Source: Mesorhizobium norvegicum
Lineage (GTDB): Bacteria; Pseudomonadota; Alphaproteobacteria; Rhizobiales; Rhizobiaceae
Direction: 5' to 3'
Assembly: GCF_004919685.1 (NCBI RefSeq)
Contig: NZ_SMYZ01000120.1
Location: 1 to 32,756 of the forward strand
DNA length: 32,756 nt
Shown here: positions 15,072 through 23,219 of the stretch, piece by piece
Layout of the letters: each line of letters begins with the position of its first letter
Numbering within the stretch: the stretch's first letter is position 1
Program-made: the position numbers and the translations under genes
The notes under the pieces: model-generated
Seen by the model: only the letters and a program-made list of their open reading frames with translations
Told to the model about the DNA's origin: nothing
The model's database searches: none

Positions 15072-16946
15072 TCAACGCCGCCCGAACAGTCTTTCGATGT
15101 CGGCCAGCTTGAGCTCGATATAGGTCGGGCGGCCATGGTTGCAGGTGCCGGAGCCGGGCGTCGCCTCCATCTGGCGCAGCAGGGCGTTCATCTCCTCGGC
15201 CTTGAGCAGACGGCCGGAACGCACCGAGCCGTGGCAGGCCATGGTCGCGGCGATCTTGTCCAGCCGTTCCTTCAGCGTGTCGACCGTGTCGTTGTCGGCG
15301 ATCTCGTCGGCGAGGTCGCGCACCAATTGCTGGACATTGGTTTCGCCCAGCATCGACGGCGTCTCACGCACGGCGACAGCGCCGGGGCCGAAGCGCTCGA
15401 TGCTGAGGCCGAAGCGGGCCAGCGTTTCCGAATGCAACGCAAGCCGCTCGGCGTCCTCTTCCGGCAGATCGATGATTTCAGGCAGAAGCAGCATCTGCGA
15501 GGGCACGGGGCGCGAATGCAGTGCGTTCTTCAGCGCTTCGTAGACCAGCCGTTCATGCGCCGCATGCTGGTCGACGATGACGAGCGAATCCCTGGTCTGC
15601 GCGACGATGTAGTTCTCATGTACCTGCGCACGCGCCGCACCCAGCACCGCGCCAAGCAGCGTCTCGGCCGCCTCATCCTGCCCGGCACGCGCATCGGCGC
15701 TGGCAAGCGGGCCGGCATCGAACGCCGCCTGCTCGTTCTCACGCAAACCGCGATGCTCGAAGCCGGCGCCCTCGAAACCCATGTCGAGTGGCCGCTGCGG
15801 CGACCGGGCCGGATCGAAGCCGGACGAGCCGGAGGCATGGTATGATGCCTCGTAGCTGCGGTGGCCATTGGCAGGGCCGCCGTGACCGTAGGGTGCGGCG
15901 CCGGGCCGGAAGGCCGCCATCATGCCGGCCGCACCCGTGGTGGCGGCGCGGATGCCGGAATCGGCCAGCGCCTGGCGGATGGCGCCGACGATCAGCCCGC
16001 GCACCAGGCCGGGATCGCGGAAGCGCACATCGGCCTTGGCCGGATGGACATTGACGTCGACGATGGCCGGATCGAGCGACAGGAACAGCACCGTCACCGC
16101 ATGGCGGTCGCGCGGCAGGACGTCGGCGAAGGCACCGCGAATGGCGCCGGCGATCAGCTTGTCGCGCACCGGCCTGCCGTTGACGTAAGCATATTGCTGC
16201 AGCGCATTGGCGCGGGTGAAGGACGGGATCGACACGTGACCGGTCAGATGCACGCCTTCGCGCATCGCCTCGATGGCAATGGAATTGTCGGGAAAGTCGG
16301 CACCCATCACCTGGGCGACGCGACGCAGGCTGCCTGCCGCGCTGTCGTCGGTCGCCGGCAATTCCAATGTCGAGCGGTCCGGGCCAGCCAGCGTGAAGCG
16401 CACGGCGGGGAAGGCGATGGCGATGCGCTTGACCACGTCGCTGGTCGCCGAGCTTTCGGCGCGCTCGCCCTTCATGAATTTCAGTCGGGCCGGCGTTGCG
16501 AAGAACAGGTCGCGCACCTCCACCGTGGTGCCGCGATTGGCCGCCGCCGGTCTGACGGGCAAGACGCGGCCACCCTCGATGCCGATCTCGGCGGCACTGT
16601 CGCCGGCGGCCGTACGCGAACGGATCGACAGCCGCGACACCGAGCCGATCGACGGCAGTGCTTCGCCGCGGAAGCCGAGCGAGCGGATGTCGTTGATATC
16701 CTCGGTGAGCTTGGAGGTGCAGTGACGCGCAATCGCCAGCGCCAGCTCCGGTTCGGGAATGCCGGAGCCGTCATCGGTGACGCGGATCAGGCTCAGTCCG
16801 CCGCCGGCGGTGACGATCTCGACGCGTGAAGCACCGGCGTCGAGCGCATTCTCGACCAGTTCCTTGACCACGCTTGCCGGACGCTCGATGACTTCGCCGG
16901 CGGCGATCTGGTTGATCATCGTGTCGGAAAGCTGGCGAATGGGCAT
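15072..16946 (-). CDS. mutL: DNA mismatch repair protein MutL
   Basis: A 624-residue MutL. The N-terminal GHKL ATPase motifs are intact: ELVENALDAGA with the catalytic Glu29, TDDGSGI, and SLGFRGEALPSIGSVS. The middle carries an unconserved Gly/Pro-rich linker, about residues 345-435. The C-terminal domain has DQHAAHERLVYE from about residue 459, matching the DQHA(X)2E(X)4E endonuclease motif, and CNHGRPT near the end. This fits a nicking MutL as in bacteria without MutH. The frame is open far upstream, but MPIRQLSD at 16946 is the normal family start. Its promoter should lie between 16947 and the long inverted repeat at 17001. Confidence 0.97.
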   Translation of the reverse strand: MPIRQLSDTMINQIAAGEVIERPASVVKELVENALDAGASRVEIVTAGGGLSLIRVTDDGSGIPEPELALAIARHCTSKLTEDINDIRSLGFRGEALPSIGSVSRLSIRSRTAAGDSAAEIGIEGGRVLPVRPAAANRGTTVEVRDLFFATPARLKFMKGERAESSATSDVVKRIAIAFPAVRFTLAGPDRSTLELPATDDSAAGSLRRVAQVMGADFPDNSIAIEAMREGVHLTGHVSIPSFTRANALQQYAYVNGRPVRDKLIAGAIRGAFADVLPRDRHAVTVLFLSLDPAIVDVNVHPAKADVRFRDPGLVRGLIVGAIRQALADSGIRAATTGAAGMMAAFRPGAAPYGHGGPANGHRSYEASYHASGSSGFDPARSPQRPLDMGFEGAGFEHRGLRENEQAAFDAGPLASADARAGQDEAAETLLGAVLGAARAQVHENYIVAQTRDSLVIVDQHAAHERLVYEALKNALHSRPVPSQMLLLPEIIDLPEEDAERLALHSETLARFGLSIERFGPGAVAVRETPSMLGETNVQQLVRDLADEIADNDTVDTLKERLDKIAATMACHGSVRSGRLLKAEEMNALLRQMEATPGSGTCNHGRPTYIELKLADIERLFGRR

Positions 16947-17000
16947 GGAACCACTATAGGCGGATTCGTAGCTCGTCGGAAGCTTTCGATGCTGGCGGGC

Positions 17001-17164
17001 CAGCACCCCCCTCTGGCCTGCCGGCCATCTCCCCCGCAAGGAGGGAGATCGGATGTCGCCACGGCTTTCGCCAATCTTCAGCGCTGCAGGAAGGGCGGCG
17101 AGGTTGGAACTGCCAATCTCCCCACTTGCGGGGGAGATGTCCGGCAGGACAGAGGGGGGTGCTG
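17001..17164. repeat. Long inverted-repeat element, 52-bp arms
   Basis: The left arm (17001-17052) and right arm (17113-17164) are inverted copies, matching at roughly 47 of 52 positions by eye. Each begins or ends with CAGCACCCCCCTCTG and contains CTGCCGG / CCGGCAGG and a CCCCCGCAAGG-type hairpin. The 60-base centre shows no gene. It lies between mutL and the LysR gene. The same outer end recurs at 32739-32756, so this is a dispersed element. Its size and lack of an open reading frame suggest a non-autonomous (MITE-like) repeat. Confidence 0.85.
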
Positions 17165-17201
17165 TCCCGCCGACTTCCAAGGGACTGGGAGGCACTGCCC
17201 C

Positions 17202-18104
17202 TCAAGCCTGCGCGGCCAGCCAATCCCTTACCTTGCGCGCATTCTCACTAAGCTCCCGGTTCTTCGGCCAGACGACATAGAACGCCTTGCCCGTCCTCAG
17301 CACATGATCCGTCACCGGCACCAGCAGGCCGGATGCCAGCAGCCGCTCGGCGAGGTGCCGCCAGCCGAGCGCGATACCTTGCCCTTCCATGACGCCCTGG
17401 ATCACCAGGCCATAGTCATTGATGCGCAGGCCGCGCGCGGCATCGTTGAGACTGGCGCCGGCCGACTGGAACCATTCGTCCCAGCTCGCCGCCTCGCGAT
17501 ACGGCTCTTCCAGATGGATGAGCCGGTGCGTGGCCAGTTCTGCAGCGGATTTGGGCAGGCCGAACTTTGCCGCATAGCTGGTGCCGGCGACGGGAAATAT
17601 CTCCTCGTCGGCCAGCGGCAACGAGTGATAGTCCGGCCAGTCCCGAGGCTCGCCGCCGCGCACGCCGAGAGGGATGCCTTCCGCGATGATGTCGAGGTCG
17701 CGGTCGGCGGTCTGGATCCGCAGGTCGATGCCCGGCAGTTCGTCGCGGAATTGCTGCAGGCGCGGCATCATCCAGAACGAACCAAAGGCCGTCGACGCGG
17801 CAAGCGTCACATGGCCGCCACTTGCCTGCAGGCGCAAATCTTCCGCCGATTTGCGGATATGCGACAGGCCGAGCGAAACGTCGGCGTGGAAGCGCTCGCC
17901 GGCCTCGGTCAGGATGACCTGGCGGTGGCGACGCTGGAACAGCTTGGCGCCAAGCTGTTCCTCCAGTCCGCGCACGGCATAGGAGACGGCGGCCTGCGTC
18001 ATGCCGAGCTCGCGCCCGGCGGCGGTGAAGCTCGACAGCCGTCCTGCCGCCTCGAAGACGATCAGGCTGCCGGCGGAAGGCAAGAGGTGGCGCAGGCTTC
18101 GCAT
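17202..18104 (-). CDS. LysR family transcriptional regulator
   Basis: A 300-residue LTTR. The helix-turn-helix region is SLIVFEAAGRLSSFTAAGRELGMTQAAVSYAVRGLEEQLGAKLFQRRHR, followed by the effector-binding domain with GSFWMMPRLQQF and GIPLGVRGGEP. It diverges from the mttB-family gene across 90 bases, and a palindromic T-N11-A site overlaps its own start codon. That arrangement is classic for an autoregulated LTTR controlling the divergent operon. The likely inducer would be the methylated amine handled by that operon, but this is inference. Its 3' end lies about 37 bases from the long inverted-repeat element. Confidence 0.93.
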   Translation of the reverse strand: MRSLRHLLPSAGSLIVFEAAGRLSSFTAAGRELGMTQAAVSYAVRGLEEQLGAKLFQRRHRQVILTEAGERFHADVSLGLSHIRKSAEDLRLQASGGHVTLAASTAFGSFWMMPRLQQFRDELPGIDLRIQTADRDLDIIAEGIPLGVRGGEPRDWPDYHSLPLADEEIFPVAGTSYAAKFGLPKSAAELATHRLIHLEEPYREAASWDEWFQSAGASLNDAARGLRINDYGLVIQGVMEGQGIALGWRHLAERLLASGLLVPVTDHVLRTGKAFYVVWPKNRELSENARKVRDWLAAQA

Positions 18105-18117
18105 AAGCCCAGCTTAT
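18103..18117. promoter_or_regulatory. Candidate LysR-type box
   Basis: ATAAGC and GCTTAT are separated by CCA, a perfect inverted repeat that fits the T-N11-A pattern (18104-18116). It overlaps the LysR start codon on one side and lies about 78 bases upstream of the mttB-family start codon. It suits autorepression plus activation of the divergent operon. Confidence 0.45.
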
Positions 18118-18194
18118 ACAAGAGATCAGGATTTTCCAGCGTCACATCGCCATTTTGTCTGCGTAGATTGTCCTCGGAAACAGATGGAGGCTCC

Positions 18195-19763
18195 ATGAAC
18201 GCACCGGCCGCCGAGACGACAATCGAACCCGCCAAACGCCGTGAGCGCGGCGGTGGCCGCATCGCCCGGCGTGAACTGCGTTCGCACGGGTCGGAAGGGC
18301 TCAGCCGACCCTACATCGTGCGCAACATCCCGACCTACGACATCCTGTCGGAAGAGAACCTGCTGCGTATCGAAGCGACCGCCGATCGGATACTGGCCGA
18401 AATCGGCATCGAGTTCCGCGACGATCCGGCAGTACTTGCGCATTGGAAGCGGGCAGGGGCCGATATTGACGGCGCTCTGGTCAAGTTCGAGCCGGGCATG
18501 CTGCGCGAGATCCTCAAGACGGCGCCGGCGAGCTTCACCCAGCATGCGCGCAATCCGGCCAATTCGGTCGAGATCGGTGGCAAAAGCGTCGTCTTCTCGC
18601 CGGCCTATGGCTCGCCCTTCGTCATGGATATCGACAAGGGCCGCCGCTACGGCACGATCGAGGATTTCCGCAATTTCGTAAAGTTGGCGCAGTCCTCGCC
18701 GTGGCTGCACCATTCCGGCGGCACCATCTGCGAGCCGGTCGACGTGCCGGTCAACAAGCGCCATCTCGACATGGTCTACAGCCACATCAAATATTCCGAT
18801 CGCGGCTTCATGGGCTCTGTGACGGCTGAGAGCCGCGCCGAGGATTCGATCGACATGGCGCGCATCGTCTTTGGCCATGATTTTGTCGACCAAAACTGCG
18901 TCATCCTCGGCAATGTCAACGTCAACTCGCCGCTGGTCTGGGACGCGACGATGACGACGGCGCTGCGCGCCTATGCTCGCGCCAACCAGGCGGCTGTCAT
19001 CGTGCCGTTCATCCTCGGCGGCGCCATGGGCCCGGTGACCAATGCTGGTGCCATCGCCCAGTCGCTCGCCGAAACCATGGCCGGCTGCGCGCTGACCCAG
19101 CTCGAACGGCCCGGCGCGCCGGTCATTTTCGGCAATTTCCTATCCTCGATGTCGCTGCGTTCGGGCTCGCCCACCTTTGGCACACCTGAGCCGGCGATCG
19201 GCTCGATGGTCATCGGGCAGCTGGCGCGGCGGCTGAACCTGCCGCTGCGCTGCTCCGGCAATTTCACCACCTCGAAGCTGCCCGACGCGCACGCCATGAA
19301 CGAAGGCACCATGTCGATGCTGGCGGCCGTGCATTGCGGCGCCAATTTCATCCTGCATTCGGCCGGCTTCCTCGACGGCCTCCTGTCGATGTCCTACGAA
19401 AAATTCGTCATGGACGCCGATTTCTGCGGCGCGCTGCACACCTATCTCGACGGGGTGAAGATCGACGACAACCAGTTGGCGCTCGACGCCTTCAGGGAGG
19501 TTGGTCCCGGCAGCCATTTCTTCGGTTCGGCCCATACCTTGGCCAATTACGAGACGGCCTTCTGGGATTCCGAGATCGCCGACAACGAACCTTACGAGAA
19601 GTGGGAGGCTGCCGGATCGGAAGATGCCGCCATTCGCGCCAACCGGCGCTGGAAGAAGGCGCTGGCCGAATACCAGGCACCGCCGCTGGACCCTGACATA
19701 GACGAGGCACTGCAGGACTTCATGGGCCGTAAGAAGCTTGAGATGGCGGACGCCTGGTACTGA
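18195..19763 (+). CDS. Trimethylamine methyltransferase (MttB) family protein, non-pyrrolysine
   Basis: A 522-residue protein of the MttB superfamily (COG5598). Archaeal MttB contains pyrrolysine encoded by an in-frame amber codon. This gene is read without any internal stop, so it belongs to the larger non-pyrrolysine branch, whose studied members (MtgB, MtpB and others) demethylate glycine betaine or proline betaine onto a corrinoid protein. The basic N-terminus (PAKRRERGGGRIARRELR), DILSEENLLRIEATADRILAEIGI and the C-terminal ALQDFMGRKKLEMADAWY are typical of alphaproteobacterial members. The start has GGAGG five bases away. A substrate-binding protein gene follows 61 bases later. No corrinoid protein or activase gene is in the window, so the methyl acceptor is unknown. 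Confidence 0.92.
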   Translation: MNAPAAETTIEPAKRRERGGGRIARRELRSHGSEGLSRPYIVRNIPTYDILSEENLLRIEATADRILAEIGIEFRDDPAVLAHWKRAGADIDGALVKFEPGMLREILKTAPASFTQHARNPANSVEIGGKSVVFSPAYGSPFVMDIDKGRRYGTIEDFRNFVKLAQSSPWLHHSGGTICEPVDVPVNKRHLDMVYSHIKYSDRGFMGSVTAESRAEDSIDMARIVFGHDFVDQNCVILGNVNVNSPLVWDATMTTALRAYARANQAAVIVPFILGGAMGPVTNAGAIAQSLAETMAGCALTQLERPGAPVIFGNFLSSMSLRSGSPTFGTPEPAIGSMVIGQLARRLNLPLRCSGNFTTSKLPDAHAMNEGTMSMLAAVHCGANFILHSAGFLDGLLSMSYEKFVMDADFCGALHTYLDGVKIDDNQLALDAFREVGPGSHFFGSAHTLANYETAFWDSEIADNEPYEKWEAAGSEDAAIRANRRWKKALAEYQAPPLDPDIDEALQDFMGRKKLEMADAWY

Positions 19764-19824
19764 ACATCCGAGAAGGGCGATCAACGCCACGCATCCAACA
19801 ATGCGAAAGAAGCGGAGGAAAAAA

Positions 19825-21474
19825 ATGACATTCTTCAGAAGTAGCGGCGATCGCGTGCCGAGCGCTATCGAGGCGATGGCGCAAGACGCATGTGCGGGCC
19901 GCATGGACCGACGCGAGTTCCTGGCGCTGGCAAGCGCCTTCGGCGCATCGACGGCGCTTGCCTATGGCATGATCGGTCTTGCCGTGCCGGATCGGGCCTT
20001 GGCCGAAGAGCCGAAGAAAGGCGGAACGCTGCGCGTCTCGATGTCGGTGAAGGGACAGAAGGATCCGCGCACTTACGACTGGGTGGAACTGGCGAACATT
20101 TCGCGCTGCTGGCTGGAGCCGCTTGTCCGCTACACCAGACAGTTCACATTCGAGCCGGTCCTGCTCGAAAGCTGGGATATCAACGACGACGCCACCGAAT
20201 ATGTGCTGCACGTGCGCAAGGGCATCACATGGAACAACGGCGACGCTTTCAACGCCGACGACGTCGCCTACAATCTGACGCGCTGGTGCGAGAAGAATGT
20301 CGCTGGCAATTCCATGGCCGCACGGGTCGGCGCGCTGATCGACGCAAAGACCGGCAAAGCCAGGGACGGCGCGATCACCAAGGTCGACGACAACACGGTC
20401 AAGCTGAAACTGAACGAACCCGACATTTCGTTGATCCCGAATTTTACCGACTATCCGGCGCTCGTGGTGCATCGCAACTTCGATGCCGACGGCGCCGATC
20501 CCATCAAAAAGCCGATCGGCACGGGAGCGTTCGAACTGGTCTCCTACGATGTTGGCCAGAAGGCGGTCGTCAAGCGCCGTGAGAATGGCAAGTGGTGGGG
20601 CGGTGAAGCGCCACTCGACGGCGTCGAATTCATCGACTACGGCACCGACTTCAACGCTTCGGTGAACGCATTCGATTCCGGCGAGATCGATCTCAATTTC
20701 GAGACGCCCGCCGACTTCATCGACATCCTCGACAAGATGGATCTGGTGAAATCGGAGGTCGCTACGGCGACGACGCTGGTTGCCCGCACCAACATCACCC
20801 ACAAGCCCTATGATGACCAGCGGGTGCGCAACGCCCTGCAAATGGCTGTCGACAACAATGCGGTTCTCGAACTTGGCTATGCCGGGCGAGGCACCCCTGG
20901 TGAAAACCACCACGTCGCCCCGATCCATCCGGAATACTACCCGCTGCCCAAGAAGACACGCGACGCGGCCGGCGCCAAGAAGCTGATGGCGGAAGCCGGA
21001 CAGGCCGACTTCGAGCATGAGCTGATCACCATCGAGGACGATTGGCAGAAGAACACCGGCGACGCCATTGCCGGCCAGTTGCGCGATGCCGGGATCAAGG
21101 TGAAGCGCACGGTGCTGCCGGGTTCGACCTTCTGGAACGACTGGACGAAATATCCCTATTCCATGACGATCTGGTACATGCGCCCGCTCGGCGTCCAGGT
21201 GCTGGCGCTCGGCTATCGCACCGGCGAGGCGTGGAATGAATCGGCCTATTCCAACCCAGACTTCGATGCCAAGCTCAAGCAGGCGCTTTCGCTGATCGAC
21301 GTGGCCAAGCGCAAGGAGGTGATGAAGGATGTCGAGCAGATCCTGCAGGATTCGGGCGTCATTGTTCAGCCGTTCTGGCAGAAACTCTTCAGCCACATGA
21401 ACAAAAAGGTGAAGAACTACGGTGTCCACCAGACCTTCGAGATGGATCTCCAGAACGTCTGGCTGGACGGCTGA
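19825..21474 (+). CDS. ABC transporter substrate-binding protein, family 5 (peptide/opine/nickel type)
   Basis: A 549-residue extracytoplasmic solute receptor of the SBP_bac_5 family. The N-terminus carries a twin-arginine signal, MDRREFLALASAFGAS, followed by a hydrophobic stretch and a likely cleavage site before AEEPKKGGTLRVSMS. The body has the family pattern: LVRYTRQFTFEPVLLESWDI, YVLHVRKGITWNNGDAFNADDVAYNL, PIGTGAFELVSY and RVRNALQMAVDN. The C-terminus looks complete. The start at 19825 has GGAGG about eight bases upstream. No permease or ATPase genes follow, so this is an orphan receptor here. Directly after its stop lies the 3' relic of a second mttB. The ligand is inferred to be a methylated amine or betaine from the neighbours. 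Confidence 0.94.
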   Translation: MTFFRSSGDRVPSAIEAMAQDACAGRMDRREFLALASAFGASTALAYGMIGLAVPDRALAEEPKKGGTLRVSMSVKGQKDPRTYDWVELANISRCWLEPLVRYTRQFTFEPVLLESWDINDDATEYVLHVRKGITWNNGDAFNADDVAYNLTRWCEKNVAGNSMAARVGALIDAKTGKARDGAITKVDDNTVKLKLNEPDISLIPNFTDYPALVVHRNFDADGADPIKKPIGTGAFELVSYDVGQKAVVKRRENGKWWGGEAPLDGVEFIDYGTDFNASVNAFDSGEIDLNFETPADFIDILDKMDLVKSEVATATTLVARTNITHKPYDDQRVRNALQMAVDNNAVLELGYAGRGTPGENHHVAPIHPEYYPLPKKTRDAAGAKKLMAEAGQADFEHELITIEDDWQKNTGDAIAGQLRDAGIKVKRTVLPGSTFWNDWTKYPYSMTIWYMRPLGVQVLALGYRTGEAWNESAYSNPDFDAKLKQALSLIDVAKRKEVMKDVEQILQDSGVIVQPFWQKLFSHMNKKVKNYGVHQTFEMDLQNVWLDG

Positions 21475-21477
21475 AAC

Positions 21478-21537
21478 AAGGCGCTGCAGGACTTCATGAG
21501 CCGCAAAAAAGCCGATATGCAGGATACGTGGTATTGA
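21478..21537 (+). pseudogene. 3' relic of a second mttB-family gene
   Basis: Four bases after the substrate-binding protein stop codon, the frame reads KALQDFMSRKKADMQDTWY then TGA. This aligns without gaps to the end of the intact MttB at 19707-19763 (ALQDFMGRKKLEMADAWY): 42 of 57 bases and 13 of 18 residues are identical by hand count, and many differences fall at third codon positions. It is therefore the tail of a diverged paralog, not a fresh duplication. Nothing recognisable of the rest of that gene is present. The simplest reading is a deletion that removed the ABC permease/ATPase genes and most of a second mttB. Confidence 0.8.
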
Positions 21538-21570
21538 TAGGCTCAAGCCATCAAAAGCCGGAGATTCTGC

Positions 21571-22050
21571 ATGAGACTGACCGTGCTCGTTGCCGCCCTT
21601 TCGATAGCCATGCCGGCGGCCGCCTTTGCCGGACCGGCGTCCAACGCCGTGAAGTTCTTCTATGTTCCGGCGGTCAAGTTCGAGGCCGACGAACAATATC
21701 GGGATCGGTTCACCGAGCCGGTGACGAAACTGTTCGGCCTGAACGACCAGGCAACGAAAAAGAACCCGGACGAGGTTGCCTGCATCGATTTCGATCCTGG
21801 TCTCGATGCCCAGGATTTCGATCAGAAGACTGTCTCGAAAACGCTGAAACTGTCTGAGAAGCTGGATGGCGACAACGCAGAGGTTACAGCGTCCTTCAGC
21901 CTTTTTTCGGAAGGCGACGATTCCAAACGTGAAATGGTCTGGTCGCTCAAGAAGATCGACGGCAAGTGGAAGATATCGGACATCGCCTCCAAGACCAGCG
22001 ACTGGACGCTCAGCGCGCTGGAATGCATGGCCGGCCAGACACCGGAGTGA
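21571..22050 (+). CDS. Exported DUF3828-like protein (first of a tandem pair)
   Basis: A 159-residue protein with a signal peptide (RLTVLVAALSIAMPAAAFAG), so periplasmic or secreted. The mature part has the segment ACIDFDPGLDAQDFD and the C-terminal block MVWSLKKIDGKWKISDIAS followed by TLSALEC. This looks like the DUF3828 fold, an NTF2/lumazine-like small domain of unknown role. Two cysteines (in ACIDF and ALECM) could form a disulfide. It is a clear paralog of the next gene. It follows the mttB relic by 33 bases. Whether it belongs functionally to the methylamine locus or merely abuts it after a deletion is open. Confidence 0.82.
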   Translation: MRLTVLVAALSIAMPAAAFAGPASNAVKFFYVPAVKFEADEQYRDRFTEPVTKLFGLNDQATKKNPDEVACIDFDPGLDAQDFDQKTVSKTLKLSEKLDGDNAEVTASFSLFSEGDDSKREMVWSLKKIDGKWKISDIASKTSDWTLSALECMAGQTPE

Positions 22051-22054
22051 TGCG

Positions 22055-22669
22055 ATGGCCTGTCGCCCCTTCCTGGCACTGTCGACCATGTGCCTGCTGG
22101 CGGTGGGGCTGAGCGGTGCAGCCGCGCAAGGGTTGCTGGGTGCGCCGCCGGCAAACGCCCCGGCTGACACCGCGCCGGGCGACAGCGGGACACCGCCCGC
22201 GAATGCGCCCGGAACCGGGGTGGAACCGGCAACGCCACCAGTTGGATGGTCGCCAGCCGAGGCCGCGCCGGTAGCACCCATCCAGCCCGGGTCGCCGACA
22301 GCGGTTGTCAGGCCATTTTACGATCAGGTCGGGCTGGAGATCGATCCGTCAGAGCGCGGCCATTTCATCGATCCGGCGAAAACCGTGCTCGACAAGAGCG
22401 ACGCCTTGCGCAAATCCGGGCAGGGCGAGTGTCTCGACCCCAACATGGCGCTGGACAATGCGGATTATGACAAGGCCGAGATCGACAAGAGCCTGAAGAC
22501 GCTCGAAGCGATCAACGGCGACCAGGCCAAGGTCATCGTCGCCTTCGTCATATCAGGCAATCCGCACCGGCTGGAGTGGAAATTCAAGAAGGTCGACGGC
22601 GACTGGAAGATCACGGACCTGTTGTCGGTGACCGGCGAATGGGCACTCAGCCAATATCAGTGCGAATGA
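22055..22669 (+). CDS. Exported DUF3828-like protein (second of a tandem pair)
   Basis: A 204-residue paralog of the preceding protein. It has a signal peptide (FLALSTMCLLAVGLSGAAAQG), then a Pro/Ala/Gly-rich linker over about residues 27-80, then the same domain: ECLDPNMALDNADYDKAEI, a GDQAKVIVAF strand and LEWKFKKVDGDWKITDLLS ending in a terminal cysteine. The two domain cysteines match those of its neighbour. The linker could let the domain stand off from a membrane or wall partner. The start ATG lies four bases after the previous stop codon, so the two are co-translated. Tandem duplication with divergence is the likely origin. Function unknown. Confidence 0.8.
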   Translation: MACRPFLALSTMCLLAVGLSGAAAQGLLGAPPANAPADTAPGDSGTPPANAPGTGVEPATPPVGWSPAEAAPVAPIQPGSPTAVVRPFYDQVGLEIDPSERGHFIDPAKTVLDKSDALRKSGQGECLDPNMALDNADYDKAEIDKSLKTLEAINGDQAKVIVAFVISGNPHRLEWKFKKVDGDWKITDLLSVTGEWALSQYQCE

Positions 22670-22678
22670 TGGGCGAGC

Positions 22679-23140
22679 TCAGCCGCGCCCGCGATAGGGC
22701 GCGACGCCGGTGTCGGGCAGCCAGCTGCCTTCCGGCGGAGCGCCTGTCTGCCAGAACACGTCGATCGGAATGCCGCCGCGCGGATACCAATAGCCGCCTA
22801 TGCGCAACCACAGCGGCTTGGTTGCCGCCACAATGCGGCGGCCGATCATGACGGTGCATTCTTCATGGAAGGCGCCGTGATTGCGAAACGAGGTCATGAA
22901 CAGCTTGAGCGACTTCGATTCCACCAGAGCCGTATCAGGTGCGTAGTCGATGACGATATGGGCGAAATCCGGCTGGCCGGTGACCGGGCACAGCGAGGTG
23001 AATTCCGGGCAGACGAAGCGCACGATCGCCGGCGGTCCGTCGCCGCGTGCAAACGGCACGGTTTCCAGGACCGCAGCTTCGGGGCTCTGTGGCGTCTCGA
23101 CGTGCGCGCCGAGCTGGGTAAGGTCTTTTGTCATGGTCAT
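22679..23140 (-). CDS. queF: NADPH-dependent 7-cyano-7-deazaguanine (preQ0) reductase
   Basis: QueF, 153 residues, the short unimodular type, reducing preQ0 to preQ1 in queuosine tRNA modification. The catalytic cysteine is in FTSLCPVTGQPDF (Cys51), with the conserved Asp58 in the same loop. The family motif ESKSLKLFMTSFRNHGAFHEEC follows, and the C-terminus ends with RIGGYWYPRGGIPIDVFWQTG. The start is at one of two ATGs six bases apart (23140 or 23134). The frame is open upstream but the extension has no family similarity. A palindromic element lies about 36 bases upstream. No other queuosine gene is in the window. Confidence 0.96.
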   Translation of the reverse strand: MTMTKDLTQLGAHVETPQSPEAAVLETVPFARGDGPPAIVRFVCPEFTSLCPVTGQPDFAHIVIDYAPDTALVESKSLKLFMTSFRNHGAFHEECTVMIGRRIVAATKPLWLRIGGYWYPRGGIPIDVFWQTGAPPEGSWLPDTGVAPYRGRG

Positions 23141-23175
23141 GGGCGGTGGCCTCGTTCGATTTTGCCGCTCATTAG

Positions 23176-23219
23176 CATCGGACCGAAAAGTGCGCAGCGG
23201 TTTTCGGATGAATCCGATG
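23176..23219. repeat. Dispersed palindromic element, copy A
   Basis: Outer arms CATCGGA / TCCGATG and inner arms CCGAAAA / TTTTCGG surround the 11-base loop GTGCGCAGCGG. The same loop occurs in copy B at 27991. It lies in the divergent region between queF and the flavoprotein gene. It matches the style of Rhizobiales palindromic elements. Confidence 0.85.

Noticed and set aside
17001..17164. Insertion sequence or CRISPR-like array
   Set aside because: There is one inverted pair rather than regularly spaced direct repeats, and no transposase frame lies within it.
16989..18194. A 402-codon N-terminal extension of the mttB-family frame
   Set aside because: It runs antisense through the whole divergent LysR gene and the inverted repeat. 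The ATG at 18195 has a strong ribosome site and the normal family start.
18105..18194. A cobalamin riboswitch before the corrinoid-related mttB gene
   Set aside because: Only 90 bases separate the divergent genes, too short for a cobalamin riboswitch plus promoters, and no B12-box-like sequence was seen.
21497..21537. A 13-codon open frame (ATG to TGA) after the receptor gene
   Set aside because: It is the in-frame tail of the mttB relic and has no ribosome site of its own, so it is treated as part of the relic.
19720..22281. An 853-codon minus-strand open frame opposite the substrate-binding protein
   Set aside because: It lies antisense to a well-defined SBP_bac_5 protein, is rich in residues produced by reverse reading of GC3-biased codons, and has no recognisable domain. 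Such shadows are expected in high-GC DNA.
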